64,000 nucleotides of DNA from an uncultured Dehalococcoidia bacterium. GTDB lineage: Bacteria; Chloroflexota; Dehalococcoidia; Lucifugimonadales; Lucifugimonadaceae. The notes under the pieces were generated by a model. That model saw only the letters and a list, made by a program, of their open reading frames with translations, was not told the origin of the DNA and searched no databases. Of this stretch, positions 1 through 10,140 are shown in pieces (positions within the stretch are counted from its first letter, which is position 1; each line of letters begins with the position of its first letter). The position numbers were made by a program, and so were the translations under genes. The stretch spans positions 2,087,545-2,151,544 of the forward strand of contig OY282385.1 of assembly GCA_958295935.1 (NCBI GenBank). Reading direction: 5' to 3'.

Positions 1-808
1 CCGTCACGATGCGAGGCGCAGGCCGACCAGGAACCGCCGCCGTAGTGATAAGCGCATCAGACGCCGAAACGTGGCCCTTCAAAAACTCACGCTGACGTTC
101 GCGCTCCTCTTCCGACTGCTCACGCGCATACCCCCCCGCCGTCTCCGCATCCTCCTGCGCAGGCGCCTCGATGAACTCCGCACCCAAACTCTCCACCTGC
201 TCGCGAGCCGCAGCGCGAACATCGTACGCATTCACCACCGAACCCAGCCGCCGCGCCGTTGCGATGGCCTGCAAGCCGGCCACCCCCGCGCCCAGCACCA
301 GCACCTTGGCAGGAGGAATCGTCCCCGCCGCGGTCATCATCATAGGAAAATACTTGCCAAGAGAAGAGGCCGCGATCAGAACCGCCTTGTAGCCCGCGAT
401 AGAAGCCTGCGATGAGAGAACGTCCATCCGCTGAGCGCGAGCAATGCGAGGAACCAGCTCCATGCTCAGCGCAGACACCTTGCGCCCCGCAAGGGACTTT
501 ACGACTCCCGGATCGCTCCGAGCCTGCAGCAACGCGATTACGACGGTATCTTCCCGCAAAGCCGAGACCACGGCCTCCGAAGGCTTCTGCACCCCCGCAA
601 CTATCGCGGCCTGCGCCGAGATTGCAACTCCATCGACGACGCTGCCGCCCGCCGATTCGTACGCAGCGTCCGTAAAATTCGCTCCATCGCCCGCGCCGGA
701 CTCGATCAACACCTCGTGACCCGCTCGAACCAAGCGCTCCACGCTCTCCGGTACGAGGGCCACGCGCCGCTCACCAAGCGCCGTCTCTCTCAATATGCCA
801 ATCTTCAA
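1..808 (-). CDS. pntA: NAD(P) transhydrogenase subunit alpha, 3' end cut by window edge
   Basis: Proton-translocating transhydrogenase alpha subunit, which binds NAD(H) and helps make NADPH from NADH at the cytoplasmic membrane. The N-terminus GILRETALGERRVALVPE is the hallmark of the AlaDH/PNT family. A Rossmann motif VLGAGVAGLQAI lies near residue 170, followed by the family's SVVNAYDVR segment. The start is a TTG at 808; no ATG fits the family N-terminus, so the start is inferred from homology. About 269 codons are present and the C-terminal part lies outside the window. It is divergent from the small gene at 1012, with about 200 bp between them for promoters. The neighbouring pentose phosphate genes suggest a role in NADPH balance. 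Confidence 0.88.
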   Translation of the reverse strand, partial: MKIGILRETALGERRVALVPESVERLVRAGHEVLIESGAGDGANFTDAAYESAGGSVVDGVAISAQAAIVAGVQKPSEAVVSALREDTVVIALLQARSDPGVVKSLAGRKVSALSMELVPRIARAQRMDVLSSQASIAGYKAVLIAASSLGKYFPMMMTAAGTIPPAKVLVLGAGVAGLQAIATARRLGSVVNAYDVRAAAREQVESLGAEFIEAPAQEDAETAGGYAREQSEEERERQREFLKGHVSASDALITTAAVPGRPAPRIVT

Positions 809-1011
809 GAAGCGCGTCCAGTCAACCTATTCGCCGATCGATCATGAGAATGATAGCCCCTGCCCGCGATACGTGCATCAAGGATTCGTAACAGGTAGCG
901 CTTCGTGGAAGAGCAGGCCCCGCCCCGGAACTACTGCCGCGTCGAACCTTGAAACAGCCTCCCTCAGGTATGATGAGCGCCTGACTGAAGTGTGAAAAAC
1001 GGGGAGGAAAC

Positions 1012-1332
1012 ATGTACCTCATTCGGCGCGTATGGAAAGTGAAGCCGGGCACACCGCGCAAGGCCGCCGAGCTGCTCGCAAAGATCGCAGCGGCCTATCA
1101 GGAAGCCGGCCAGAGGGAAGAGGCCCGCATCTACTTCAACGGGGGCACCTGCCCAGGAGAGATAGATCGCGTCTACATGGAATGGACCGCGCCAAGCCTC
1201 GAATCGCCCTACAGAGCGGAAAACCGGATCCCCGACGCCGTGAGGAAGTGGGGGCGGCAGGTGAGGGAATTGGCCGAGGAAAGCCGCATCGAGTTCTACG
1301 AGCTCCTCACACCCGAAAAATACGAGGAATGA
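1012..1332 (+). CDS. small ABM/NIPSNAP-like dimeric alpha-beta barrel protein
   Basis: A 106-residue soluble protein. The opening MYLIRRVWKVKPGTPRKAAE, a first strand followed by a helix rich in Ala and Lys, and the later strand with VYMEWTAPSLES look like the ferredoxin-like fold of antibiotic-biosynthesis-monooxygenase or NIPSNAP-type proteins. I recognise the fold pattern only, not a specific function. A strong ribosome binding site (GGGGAGGAAAC) lies directly before the ATG. It is transcribed alone, divergently from pntA. No catalytic residues can be pointed to. The high charge and lack of a signal peptide indicate a cytoplasmic protein. Confidence 0.75.
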   Translation: MYLIRRVWKVKPGTPRKAAELLAKIAAAYQEAGQREEARIYFNGGTCPGEIDRVYMEWTAPSLESPYRAENRIPDAVRKWGRQVRELAEESRIEFYELLTPEKYEE

Positions 1333-1351
1333 TCAACCGCGCATACGCGCC

Positions 1352-1552
1352 CTAACCGCCCCGCGGCGCAGGCTCGTCGCTATGGCGCTCCCGACGCTCC
1401 CGGCTGATCTCCACCAGCTTCTCCTCCACAGCCTCCACAGCCTCGTCGTCCGGCGCATCCGAAAGAGGCGCAGAGTAGGCCCGATCCAGCCACTCCGACA
1501 GACTCTCGTGCGCCGCCCGCAGCTCCTGCGCGCTCATGATCGCCGGATCCAT
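1352..1552 (-). CDS. small charged hypothetical protein
   Basis: A 66-codon frame just downstream of gnd on the same strand, starting near the gnd stop. The predicted peptide is highly charged and helical, with ELRAAHESLSEWLDRAYS followed by an acidic stretch and EEKLVEISRERRERH. I recognise no family. A TTG start about 30 bases further upstream with a GAGG site is also possible. It may be a real small gene at the end of the operon, but the evidence is only its reading frame and helical character. Confidence 0.35.
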   Translation of the reverse strand: MDPAIMSAQELRAAHESLSEWLDRAYSAPLSDAPDDEAVEAVEEKLVEISRERRERHSDEPAPRGG

Positions 1553-1584
1553 GGCCGACAGATCTGGCGGATCGCTCAACTTCC

Positions 1585-2511
1585 TCAAGGCCCTTTGCCG
1601 CTCCCGTCCGCCAGCCTCACCGAATGCCCCCCGAACTGGTTCCTCAGAGCCGACAAGATGCGACCGCTCAGAGGGTTCTCCTGACGAGACCGGAACCTGG
1701 CCTGTAGCGCCGCAGTGATCGCAGGCGCAGGAACCCCCAACTCCACGGACGCATCCACGGTCCACCGACCCCCGCCCGAGTCCTCAACGTAACCGCTCAA
1801 CGACGAAAGCTCCCCGTCGTCCGACAGCGCCGAGGCGCAAAGATCCAGCAGCCAGGAACGAATCACGCTGCCGCTCCGCCAGTTCTCCGCAATCAAGCCC
1901 AGATCCAGACCGAACTCCTCCTTGGCAGACAACAACTCGAAACCCTCCGCATAAGCCTGCATCAACCCGTACTCGATCCCGTTGTGCACCATCTTGACGA
2001 AATGACCCGAACCGCTGGGCCCCACCCACGCCTGCCCTCTGCCCAGACCGGGAGCCAGAGCCTCGAAGATAGGCAAGTTGCGCTCGTAAGCTCCCCGGCT
2101 GCCCCCAATCGTGAGGCAGTAACCATTCTCCAGCCCCAGCACGCCCCCGCTCGTACCCGAATCGAGCAGGTCTACGCCTGCTTCAGCAGCCTTCGCCGCC
2201 CGCGCCTGAGTATCCTTGTAGTTCGAGTTGCCGCCGTCGATCAACGTGTCGCCCGATGACATCATCCCCGACAGCGACGAGATGACCGACCCCGTAACCT
2301 CCCCGGCAGGCACCATCACCCACACCGACCGCGGCGCCGAGAGGTTCTCCACCAGACCCTCCAGGGACAGCGCACCCGTGGCCCCCGCTTCCACAGCAGC
2401 GGCCACCGCCTCCGGGCTTTGGTCGAACACAACCGCCTCGTGCCCCGCGCGCAGCAAGCGCTGCGTCATGGCCCCGCCCATACGCCCAGCCCCGACCATC
2501 CCAAACTTCAT
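1585..2511 (-). CDS. gnd: 6-phosphogluconate dehydrogenase, decarboxylating (short, YqeC/GndA-like type)
   Basis: Oxidatively decarboxylates 6-phosphogluconate to ribulose 5-phosphate in the cytoplasm. At 308 residues it belongs to the short class, often NAD-dependent, not the 470-residue enterobacterial type. The N-terminus MKFGMVGAGRMGGAMTQRLL is the dinucleotide-binding motif. LIDGGNSNYKDT and DSGTSGGVLGLENG form the substrate-binding region, and GHFVKMVHNGIEYGLMQAYA carries the catalytic Lys and Asn. A C-terminal helical domain completes the protein. It lies at the downstream end of the - strand pentose phosphate operon, 325 bp after the DUF2090 gene. Glucose-6-phosphate dehydrogenase is not in the window, so 6-phosphogluconate must come from a gene elsewhere or from gluconate. 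Confidence 0.92.
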   Translation of the reverse strand: MKFGMVGAGRMGGAMTQRLLRAGHEAVVFDQSPEAVAAAVEAGATGALSLEGLVENLSAPRSVWVMVPAGEVTGSVISSLSGMMSSGDTLIDGGNSNYKDTQARAAKAAEAGVDLLDSGTSGGVLGLENGYCLTIGGSRGAYERNLPIFEALAPGLGRGQAWVGPSGSGHFVKMVHNGIEYGLMQAYAEGFELLSAKEEFGLDLGLIAENWRSGSVIRSWLLDLCASALSDDGELSSLSGYVEDSGGGRWTVDASVELGVPAPAITAALQARFRSRQENPLSGRILSALRNQFGGHSVRLADGSGKGP

Positions 2512-2836
2512 GACCGAACTCCCCGGCCCACAAGCCGCTCTCTTTCAGCTTCCATCATGCCCTCTCCAATCAACTCGCCAACCTCATCATAGTCGTAAGC
2601 GCTCCAACGCCCGCTCGCCGCGAAGCCGGCGCCCTGACGATGAGGCAGCGCGTTCATTGGCCGTACACGACCGGCGTATGCCGGACGCTATCTCAGCATA
2701 CCCCCATAGCGGCGAATCCCTCGTCACGAGCCTCTCGGAGCGCGCGTCGAGCGCCTCGATGGCCTTGAGCGGCCCGATGGCTGCCGGCCTGCCGGCCAGA
2801 TTGGAGACCACCGCCCGAACTAATGCCCCACGCGTC
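2512..2836. other. intergenic, 325 bp, no convincing gene
   Basis: This gap separates the DUF2090 gene from gnd. A 94-codon open frame runs through it on the - strand (2587-2871) but overlaps the end of the DUF2090 gene and has no recognisable domain or good ribosome binding site. A promoter for gnd could lie here; I see no clear -35/-10 pair and no repeat copy. Confidence 0.5.
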
Positions 2837-3826
2837 TCACGTGACCTCCGAGGTCTCGCCGCTTTGGGCAAATTCCCTCCACACCTCGCTAAGGTATCCC
2901 GTTATTCCATCCACCGCCGACTCGCGGTCCGTCAGAGATTGGTTCAACCGGGCCAACTGACCGAAGAAAGCGCACCCGCCCACCATGATCCCGTCCACGC
3001 CAGGCGTCTCCGCAGCCAGCTTCACCGCCTTGCGCTCATCTTTCACCGGGCCCGATGACGCACGCACCCTATCCCGTTTCGCAGACACTCCGAACATCGA
3101 GCAGGTGCGGCAACCACAAGGTCGCTCATGCACCCTATCCCGTTTTCCACCCACTCCGAACAGTACCGAAACATTGAACCTGTCGTCCACGTGAGCCTGC
3201 GCCGCTATCACCGCAGCAGCCTTGGCGTCCAAAGGCGGCTCCACGACCCACACGTCCGCATTCACCCCCGCATCCTGCAACTGACGGATCCCCTCTACCA
3301 GGTGCATCGCGCTCATTTCCGTCGACCCATTGGCCAGCGCGGGAAGGGGCAGCAACTCCACCGCAAACTGCAATCCCGACTCGCCGCAACGCTCGCTCAC
3401 AAGACGCAAGCGATCCCGCTGACTATCGCGAGCCTCAGAGGAATCACCAGGGTCATAAGCCGTCGCCGCCAGAGCCGCACCCGCCCCCAGGTGCGCAGCC
3501 GATTTGATCGCATCGTAAGCCTCCCCAAGCACCGCAGGCTCGCTCACGAGACGCGACATCACCACCCCGGAACCCAAGGACATCGCACGCGCACGAAGGT
3601 GTACCCCCTCCCCCAAGTCCGCATCGGCCCACACCGTCACCGAGGATTTCGGTACACCCGACTCGATGGCCTGAACCAGCCCGTCGAACACCACCTCCTT
3701 CAGAGAAGCCGCCTGCTGACGCTGAGCAGCCGTAGGCTCCACGCCGCCCCCGACCAGATCGCGGCAGAAATCGAGACGGTCGTCTATCGCGACGCCAAGC
3801 TTGGGAGCGCCACTTTCAGATTGCAT
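2837..3826 (-). CDS. DUF2090 aldolase-like TIM-barrel protein with in-frame repeat insertion
   Basis: A 329-residue protein. Its second half follows the DUF2090 pattern known from the C-terminal domain of IolC and related sugar-phosphate aldolases: GVNADVWVVEPPLDAKAAA, a strand FNVSVLFGVG where family members usually have LGRG, then GVDGIMVGGCAFFGQLARL. That suggests a lyase of the tagatose-bisphosphate aldolase superfamily, but the substrate is unknown. Right after the FGVG strand, about 40 residues hold two copies of a KRDRV motif (DNA copies at 3064-3095 and 3130-3161) that look inserted into a loop. It sits between tal-pgi and gnd in the operon, consistent with sugar-phosphate catabolism. 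Confidence 0.65.
   Translation of the reverse strand: MQSESGAPKLGVAIDDRLDFCRDLVGGGVEPTAAQRQQAASLKEVVFDGLVQAIESGVPKSSVTVWADADLGEGVHLRARAMSLGSGVVMSRLVSEPAVLGEAYDAIKSAAHLGAGAALAATAYDPGDSSEARDSQRDRLRLVSERCGESGLQFAVELLPLPALANGSTEMSAMHLVEGIRQLQDAGVNADVWVVEPPLDAKAAAVIAAQAHVDDRFNVSVLFGVGGKRDRVHERPCGCRTCSMFGVSAKRDRVRASSGPVKDERKAVKLAAETPGVDGIMVGGCAFFGQLARLNQSLTDRESAVDGITGYLSEVWREFAQSGETSEVT
3064..3161. repeat. in-frame 66-bp-period direct repeat inside the DUF2090 gene
   Basis: Two 32-bp copies (3064-3095 and 3130-3161) share GCACCCTATCCCGTTT and end in ACTCCGAAC. They are spaced 66 bp apart, exactly 22 codons, and encode FGVxxKRDRV twice. The frame is preserved. Confidence 0.85.
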
Positions 3827-3885
3827 CTCTCACCAAACCGCCGCAGTCACGCGCGGCCGCAGGCAATCTACGATTCCCCTGATTT

Positions 3886-6627
3886 TCATTTCCCACTGCT
3901 CGATGACGCCGACGCCGCTTCTATGGCCTCCACGTAGTCCGAACTCACCCGCGCCAGACACGCAAACCGACCGTTTTCGTTCATCACCGAAACGTCGGCA
4001 GCCGCCTGAGCCGCCGACAATCCACCCAAAGTGTACGACTCTTCGGGAATCGGCAGGTCCGGCCCCTCACCGCTCACCACGGACAGCAGCAGAACCGACC
4101 GAACACCGCCCTTGTAAAGCTGACCGGTCGAATGGAGATAGCGCGGACCGTAACCAAACATCGTCGCCATGCCGGTGCGCCTCGATATCGCCTGCCGAAG
4201 ATGGGAAAACGCCCTCGTCAGACCCTCCGACTCGGGCAGAAACGCGCAGATCGCCGCGTACGCCCCGGCCAGTCTAGGCGCCTCCAGCACCGCCCTCAGA
4301 GCCGAATCCAGGCTGGACGCCGAAACGTCCACCACGCCGCCGCTCATGAGCGAAAGCGCCTTTCGCTTCGCAGACTCCACGTCCGGCTCGTCAAACGGAT
4401 ACACCCCAAGCGGAATTGCCGCCGCCACCGTCGAAAACTCCCACCGGAAGAACTCCGCACCCACCGAATACACGTCCGGCATCACCAGACGGATCACGGG
4501 ATGCCCAGCATCCTGCAACTCCGACGCCAAACCATCCCGATCCCGGTTGTCCGCCCCGGAAAGACGCAGGTACACGAACTGCCGATCCTCACCATAGTCC
4601 CCAATGTCCAAACGGGGCTCCGATACCACCGGCACGGCCCCCTTGCCGCTCTTACCCGTCGACTCCGCCAACAACTGCTCCGCCCAAAGACCGAATCGCT
4701 CCAGACCCGGCGACGTGATCAGCGTCACCTTGTCACGGCCAGCCGCGGCCAGCCGGCCCAAAGTCGCTCCCAGCCACAGACCGGGATTCGACGCGTCGCT
4801 CGAACGGCACGCAAGCGCCATCCCTAACGCCGACCGACCGATCCGGTCGAGGTCTACCCCCATCAGGGCCGCCGGAAGCAAGCCGAACCCCGTGAAAGCC
4901 GAGTAGCGCCCACCCACGTCCGCAGGCGTCGCAAAATACCAACCAAACTCCCCCGCAGAAGCACGATCCGAAAGAGGAGAACCCGGATCCGAAAGAGCCA
5001 GGAAGTGGCGCTCCACCTCCGACACCCCCGCAGCAGACACCTCCGCCCGAAAGAACTTCTCCAACGACATCGTCTCGGCCGTCGTGCCAGACTTGCTGGC
5101 CACCAGGAAGATAGTCCGCGCAAGGTCGAGCTCGCCGACCGTCGAAGCCACCGTCTCCGGGTTCAGAGTGTCCAGTACCCGCAGCCTCAGCCAGCCGGGA
5201 GACGGCTCGAAGAGCGAGCTGAACACCGCCGACGCAAGGCTGCTCCCGCCCATGCCAAGCAAAACCGCCTCCGTGAATCCCCCGGCGCGAATCCGCTCCG
5301 CCAGAGGCAGAATCTCACGCTGCAGGGATGGAAGCGCCCAAGGCAACTCAAGCCAACCCAGGTACTGCTCCGCCTCCGCCGCCCCCGGCGAAGGATCCGT
5401 CCACACCGAATTGTCCCTACCCCAGATCCGGCCCGACACGTCCGACTCGATCATGCGCTCCACGGCCGCCCCCGTAATCGCATCATGATTCCCCAAAGAG
5501 GCCCTGCCCCTGCCACCGCCCAAAAGGTTCAACTTGCCCTCTATACGATCCAGCAGGCTGTACCACGACTCCGAGAACGCATCGATACCAGCCCCCAGCA
5601 GCTCGCCGGTAATCGCGTCGAGCGAAATCCCATGCGACTCCAACGCATCGATCTGAGCCTGAGCATCCTCAGCGCCCGCCGTCAGCCTGTCCTCGATCTC
5701 CCCGTGCTCCAACAGCGCAGTCAACGTCGTCTCGGGAACAGTATTCACCGTATCCGGCCCCATCAACCCGTCAACGTACATCGTGTCCGCATAGTCGGGA
5801 TTCTTAACCGACGTGGAAGCCCAAAGAGGCCGCTGAACCTGCGCGCTCAAGGCAGCCAGATCCGCAAACTCAACGCCGCGGAACATCCTCAGAAACTCCC
5901 CGTAAGCCACCCGCGCGTTCGTGATGCCGATCGTACCCCGCAAATCCTCCAACTCCGCCTCAGGATCCGCAGCCGCAGCCTCCGACAACAGCTTGTCCGC
6001 GGCCGTGTCCACCCGGCTAACGAAGAAGGACGCCACCGACGCCACGCCGCTAGGATCCCCGCCCCCCGCCGCGTAGTCCCGCAGCCCCGCCGCGTAAGCC
6101 GCAGCCGAAGCCTTGTACGCCGCCAGGGAAAACAACAGCGTAACGTTCACGTTGATACCCGCGCCGATCAACGACCTCACCGCAGGCATACCCTCAGGAG
6201 TGCCAGGCACCTTGATCATCACGTTCGGACGACCTATCGACTCGAACAAACGCCGCGCCTCCTCCACCGTACCCTCGCTGTCCCGCGCTAGAGTGGGACT
6301 AACCTCGATGCTAACGTAACCGTCCCGGCTGCCCGTCGATTCGTACACCGGCCGAAGTACGTCCGCCGTGTCACGGATGTCATCCATCGCCAGACTCTCG
6401 AAAACCCGCTTTGCATCGCCCCCGCTGTCCGCAAATTCAAGCAAGGCATCGTCATACGAAGCTCCCTCCGCAACCGCCTTCTCGAAAATCGTAGGGTTCG
6501 ACGTTACCCCCGACACCCCCAGACCAACGAGACGAGCCAACTCCCCGGAACGGATCAGGTCGCGGCTTATCGAATCCAGCCAGATCGACTGACCAATCTC
6601 ATTCGCAAGACCGATAGCGTTAGGCAT
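3886..6627 (-). CDS. tal-pgi: bifunctional transaldolase / glucose-6-phosphate isomerase fusion
   Basis: One polypeptide (about 913 residues) joins transaldolase, which moves a dihydroxyacetone unit between sugar phosphates, to phosphoglucose isomerase. The N-terminal half has IWLDSISRDLI, GVTSNPTIFEKA and the Schiff-base lysine segment VMIKVPGTPEGMPAV. The C-terminal half, from about residue 400, has the isomerase phosphate-binding segments LGMGGSSLASAVF and LVASKSGTTAET. I chose the ATG at 6627, directly after the rpiB stop, because MPNAIGLANEIGQS matches transaldolase N-termini; an ATG at 6675 overlaps rpiB. Such fusions are known in Chloroflexota, Cyanobacteria and Actinobacteria. Both halves look intact, so the operon can interconvert F6P and G6P as well as run the transaldolase step. 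Confidence 0.92.
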   Translation of the reverse strand: MPNAIGLANEIGQSIWLDSISRDLIRSGELARLVGLGVSGVTSNPTIFEKAVAEGASYDDALLEFADSGGDAKRVFESLAMDDIRDTADVLRPVYESTGSRDGYVSIEVSPTLARDSEGTVEEARRLFESIGRPNVMIKVPGTPEGMPAVRSLIGAGINVNVTLLFSLAAYKASAAAYAAGLRDYAAGGGDPSGVASVASFFVSRVDTAADKLLSEAAAADPEAELEDLRGTIGITNARVAYGEFLRMFRGVEFADLAALSAQVQRPLWASTSVKNPDYADTMYVDGLMGPDTVNTVPETTLTALLEHGEIEDRLTAGAEDAQAQIDALESHGISLDAITGELLGAGIDAFSESWYSLLDRIEGKLNLLGGGRGRASLGNHDAITGAAVERMIESDVSGRIWGRDNSVWTDPSPGAAEAEQYLGWLELPWALPSLQREILPLAERIRAGGFTEAVLLGMGGSSLASAVFSSLFEPSPGWLRLRVLDTLNPETVASTVGELDLARTIFLVASKSGTTAETMSLEKFFRAEVSAAGVSEVERHFLALSDPGSPLSDRASAGEFGWYFATPADVGGRYSAFTGFGLLPAALMGVDLDRIGRSALGMALACRSSDASNPGLWLGATLGRLAAAGRDKVTLITSPGLERFGLWAEQLLAESTGKSGKGAVPVVSEPRLDIGDYGEDRQFVYLRLSGADNRDRDGLASELQDAGHPVIRLVMPDVYSVGAEFFRWEFSTVAAAIPLGVYPFDEPDVESAKRKALSLMSGGVVDVSASSLDSALRAVLEAPRLAGAYAAICAFLPESEGLTRAFSHLRQAISRRTGMATMFGYGPRYLHSTGQLYKGGVRSVLLLSVVSGEGPDLPIPEESYTLGGLSAAQAAADVSVMNENGRFACLARVSSDYVEAIEAASASSSSGK

Positions 6628-6635
6628 TCCCTGCG

Positions 6636-7154
6636 TCACGACTGCCTGACCCCCTTCTCTACGCGCTTCCTGCAACTCGCGCTCAGATCCTGTCTACCGT
6701 CAATCAACTGCTCCCGCTCTATCGCGTTCAGCTTCTCAAGCCTGCGCCGGAAGCGAGGATGACTGTCCATCTCCGCGCCCAGGAAGGCCGATACGACCGC
6801 AAGCGCCAGCGAAACACCCACCACCCTGGCTCCAAGGCAAAGAACGTTCATGTCATCATGCTCAACGCCCTGCGCAGCCGAATAAGTGTCGTGGCACACA
6901 GACGCACGAACCCCCGCGAACTTGCTCGCAGTCACCGCAGCCCCCACGCCGCTGCCGCAAATGATGATCCCCCGCTCGCAAAGACCAGACTGCACCGACC
7001 GGGCAACCGGCGCGGCAAGGTCCGGGTAATCGTCATCCGGATCTAACTCGTACGCGCCGAGATCGAGCGCCTCATGACCAAGAAACTCCGCGTAACGCAC
7101 AATCTCACCCCTCAGATTGAAACCGCCGTGATCGGCTCCTATCGCCACCCGCAC
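6636..7154 (-). CDS. rpiB: ribose-5-phosphate isomerase B
   Basis: Interconverts ribulose 5-phosphate and ribose 5-phosphate. The RpiB/LacAB signature is clear: [16 protein letters not shown] at the N-terminus, then [40 protein letters not shown] and [11 protein letters not shown]. The conserved aspartate-histidine of the first motif and the active-site region around ICGSGVG are present. The start is a GTG at 7154, just after the transketolase stop, which places the two genes in tight translational coupling. The C-terminus is longer than in E. coli RpiB (about 172 residues) and very basic. It sits between tkt and tal-pgi, completing the non-oxidative branch. Confidence 0.92.
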   Translation of the reverse strand: MRVAIGADHGGFNLRGEIVRYAEFLGHEALDLGAYELDPDDDYPDLAAPVARSVQSGLCERGIIICGSGVGAAVTASKFAGVRASVCHDTYSAAQGVEHDDMNVLCLGARVVGVSLALAVVSAFLGAEMDSHPRFRRRLEKLNAIEREQLIDGRQDLSASCRKRVEKGVRQS

Positions 7155-7155
7155 C

Positions 7156-9201
7156 TCAACCGCTCCTGCCCAACACCCGGCGAGCAGCCGCAGCCACCTT
7201 CTCAGCCGTGAAGCCGAATCTTTCCATGTTCTCCGCCCCGGGAGCCGATGCACCATATCCATCCATGCAAACGACCGCCCCGTCAAGGCCCGTGTAGCGC
7301 TCCCAGCCAATCATGGTACCCGCCTCGACCGCCACCCGCGCACGCACCGACGAGGGAAGCGCTGACTCACGATACTCTTCAGGCTGCGATTCGAATAACT
7401 CCCACGACGGCATCGACACCACCCGCACCTTCACCCCTTCCGCCTCCAACGCCATGGCCGCTCCCAGCGCGTGCTGCACCTCAGACCCCGTGCCGATCAG
7501 TATCACGTCCGGCACGCCGTCGCACCCCCGCACCGCGTACGCCCCGCGCTCCACGTTCCCGCGAGCGCCGCACTGAGCGCCGGCCTTCGACAGAGAAGGC
7601 ACCGCCTGCCGGGTCAATATCAGCGCCACGGGCCCCGCGGAGTGGCTCACCGCAACGCGCCAGGCCTCGATAGTCTCGTCCGCGTCCGCAGGCCGAAGCG
7701 TTGTCAGACCCGGAATCAGCCTCAGACCCATCAATTGGGAAATCGGCTCATGCGTCGGCCCGTCCTCACCAACACCTATCGAGTCGTGCGTATAAACCCA
7801 AATCACCCGATAACCGCTCATCGCGCTCAGCCGAACCGCTGCACGCATGTAGTCCGAAAAGATCAGAAACGTCCCGCCGAACGGAATCAACCCGCCGTGC
7901 AGCGCGACCCCGTTGCACACCGCCCCCATCGCGTGCTCCCTAACGCCAAAGCGGATCGTCCTGCCGGACCGATTCTCCGACGAAAAATCCCCCCGACCCG
8001 GCACAGTCGTATTGTTGGAAGGCGCAAGATCCGCAGAACCGCCCGTCAACAACGGCGCCCGACTCACTATCGCAGCAATCGACTTGCCAGAAACCGCACG
8101 CGTCGCCGTGTCATCCCCAAACGAGCCGATCAATTCATCCAACCCGAGATCCCAGCCCGCCGGCAACTCCCCTGAAAGATCCCGCTCCAGATCCTCCGCA
8201 AGATCCGGGTAGTCCGACCGATAGGACGCAAGAGCGCGCAGCCACGCAGATTCGCGCTCCATCCCGCGCTCCAACGCCGCTCCCATGTGCGCCGACACGT
8301 CGCTAGGAACAACGAACGGCTCATGATCCCAGCCCAACGCCTCGCGAGTCAGCGCAACCTCCTCTTCACCCAACGCCTCCCCATGCGCCGAAGCCGTACC
8401 CGCCTTGTTCGGACTCCCAAAACCGATCGTCGTCTCCACCGGCACCAGGGACGGCCTCTCCGTCTCCCCGATGCCCTCCGAGATAGCCCGTTCGATGGCA
8501 TCCAAATCGTTCCCGTCCACCGGATCCGTCACGTGCCAGCCGTAAGCGACAAAACGCTCCCGAACGTTCTCCCGAAAAGCCAGATCCGTGTCCCCCTCGA
8601 TGCTGATCCCGTTGTCGTCATACAGGTAGACCAGCTTCCCCAGCTTCAGGCTCCCCGCCAACGAGGCCGCTTCCGACGCAACCCCCTCCATCATGTCCCC
8701 GTCGGAACACAGCGCAAAGGTGTGGTGATCGATGACCTTGTGACCCGGGCGGTTGTACGTAGCCGACAGCATCCGTTCCGCCATCGCCATCCCCACCCCG
8801 TTCGCAAAACCCTGCCCAAGCGGGCCCGTCGTAGCCTCCACGCCCGGAGTCAGCCCGTGCTCAGGGTGGCCCGGGGTGATGCTGCCCCACTGACGAAACC
8901 GCATGATCTCCTCGATCGAAACCTTGTAACCCGTCAGATGCAGCAGAGAGTACAGCAGCATCGAGGCATGGCCCGCTGAAAGAACGAAGCGGTCCCGATC
9001 CGGCCAGTTCGGGTTTGCGGGATTGTGTTTCAGAAACCTCGACCAGAGCGTATACGCCATCGGCGCAGCCCCCATCGGCGCACCCGGATGCCCCGAAGAT
9101 GCACGCTGAACCGCGTCCGCCGAGAGAAAGCGAATCGCGTTGATGCTGCGCCAGTGAATGTCCGTGCCGGTGCCCGAGCTCATCTTCTCAACCAAAGTCA
9201 T
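7156..9201 (-). CDS. tkt: transketolase
   Basis: Thiamine-diphosphate enzyme of the non-oxidative pentose phosphate pathway, 681 residues from the chosen ATG. The start at 9201 overlaps the upstream SMP-30 stop by ATGA and gives [10 protein letters not shown]; longer starts read into the SMP-30 gene. Visible motifs: [19 protein letters not shown] at the N-terminus, [14 protein letters not shown], the TPP-binding [19 protein letters not shown], and [14 protein letters not shown] with the activating glutamate in the pyrimidine domain. The C-terminal domain reads through [14 protein letters not shown]. Length and motif order are normal. It is coupled to rpiB downstream. Confidence 0.95.
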   Translation of the reverse strand: MTLVEKMSSGTGTDIHWRSINAIRFLSADAVQRASSGHPGAPMGAAPMAYTLWSRFLKHNPANPNWPDRDRFVLSAGHASMLLYSLLHLTGYKVSIEEIMRFRQWGSITPGHPEHGLTPGVEATTGPLGQGFANGVGMAMAERMLSATYNRPGHKVIDHHTFALCSDGDMMEGVASEAASLAGSLKLGKLVYLYDDNGISIEGDTDLAFRENVRERFVAYGWHVTDPVDGNDLDAIERAISEGIGETERPSLVPVETTIGFGSPNKAGTASAHGEALGEEEVALTREALGWDHEPFVVPSDVSAHMGAALERGMERESAWLRALASYRSDYPDLAEDLERDLSGELPAGWDLGLDELIGSFGDDTATRAVSGKSIAAIVSRAPLLTGGSADLAPSNNTTVPGRGDFSSENRSGRTIRFGVREHAMGAVCNGVALHGGLIPFGGTFLIFSDYMRAAVRLSAMSGYRVIWVYTHDSIGVGEDGPTHEPISQLMGLRLIPGLTTLRPADADETIEAWRVAVSHSAGPVALILTRQAVPSLSKAGAQCGARGNVERGAYAVRGCDGVPDVILIGTGSEVQHALGAAMALEAEGVKVRVVSMPSWELFESQPEEYRESALPSSVRARVAVEAGTMIGWERYTGLDGAVVCMDGYGASAPGAENMERFGFTAEKVAAAARRVLGRSG

Positions 9202-10118
9202 ACTGCCGTCGCGCCCGTCGCGCCCTTGGTCGCCGTCTCGATCGCATACAGCGCGGTGGATGCCGTTATGAACAGCGTAGAACCATCCTCGCCCCCGAAC
9301 GCGCAATTGGACGTAGCACGCTCAGGAACCAGTACCTTGCCAAGCATCTCCCCCGCGGCCGTCAAAACGTGGATGCCGTCGAAAGCGCTCGTAAACACGT
9401 TCCCGCCTATGTCGACGCGCAGCCCGTCCGCAAACCCCGGACTGATCTCCGCAAACACCCGCCCGTTGCTAAGAGAAGAACCGCCAACCACGTCGAACGC
9501 CCGTATGTGGTGAGGACCGTCGGGAGTATGGCTGCCCCCTGTGTCCGCAACATACAACACCGACTCGTCAGGCGAAAACGCAATACCGTTCGGTTTGTCG
9601 AAATCGTCCGACACGATCGACAACTCGCCCACACTCGGATCGAAGCGAAAGACGAAATTGCCGCCCAACTCGCTCGCCGAACGCCTGCCCTCATAGTCGC
9701 TCAGAATGCCATACGGCGGATCCGTGAACCAGATCGAACCATCTGACTTCACTACCAGATCGTTCGGAGAGTTGAACCGCTTACCCTCGTAGCCGTCCAC
9801 TACCGTAACCACCGAACCGTCCGGCTCGGTGCGGGAAATCCGGCGCGTCAGATGCTCGCACGTAAGCAATCTACCGCAATGATCCAACGCATTCCCATTC
9901 GAATAGTTCGACGGCGCACGATGAACGGAGCCCCCAGCCGACCTCGACCAACGATACATGCGGTTGTTCGGAACGTCGCTCCAAACCAGGTAACCCCCGT
10001 CCCGCACGTACACCGGCCCCTCCGCCCAAGCCGTGCCCGAAAACAACCGCTCCAGTACGGCCCCGCGAGGTACCAGAGACCAAAACAGGCTGTCGTATGC
10101 TTCCAGCCGCGTAATCAT
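9198..10118 (-). CDS. SMP-30/gluconolactonase family protein
   Basis: Six-bladed beta-propeller lactonase that opens sugar lactones to aldonic acids using a divalent cation. Family marks are [14 protein letters not shown] with the metal-binding glutamate, [22 protein letters not shown] and [23 protein letters not shown] with the Asn and Asp ligands. I prefer the ATG at 10118 ([14 protein letters not shown]); an earlier ATG at 10166 would overlap the upstream paralogue. It overlaps the transketolase start by 4 bases. About half its residues match its neighbour at 10141-11052, so the two arose by tandem duplication. The exact lactone is unknown. Confidence 0.9.
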   Translation of the reverse strand: MITRLEAYDSLFWSLVPRGAVLERLFSGTAWAEGPVYVRDGGYLVWSDVPNNRMYRWSRSAGGSVHRAPSNYSNGNALDHCGRLLTCEHLTRRISRTEPDGSVVTVVDGYEGKRFNSPNDLVVKSDGSIWFTDPPYGILSDYEGRRSASELGGNFVFRFDPSVGELSIVSDDFDKPNGIAFSPDESVLYVADTGGSHTPDGPHHIRAFDVVGGSSLSNGRVFAEISPGFADGLRVDIGGNVFTSAFDGIHVLTAAGEMLGKVLVPERATSNCAFGGEDGSTLFITASTALYAIETATKGATGATAV

Positions 10119-10140
10119 TGGACCAAAGAGACTAAACCCA

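Noticed and set aside
2587-2871. 94-codon frame on the - strand after the DUF2090 gene
   Set aside because: Overlaps the end of the DUF2090 gene, lacks a ribosome binding site and resembles no family.
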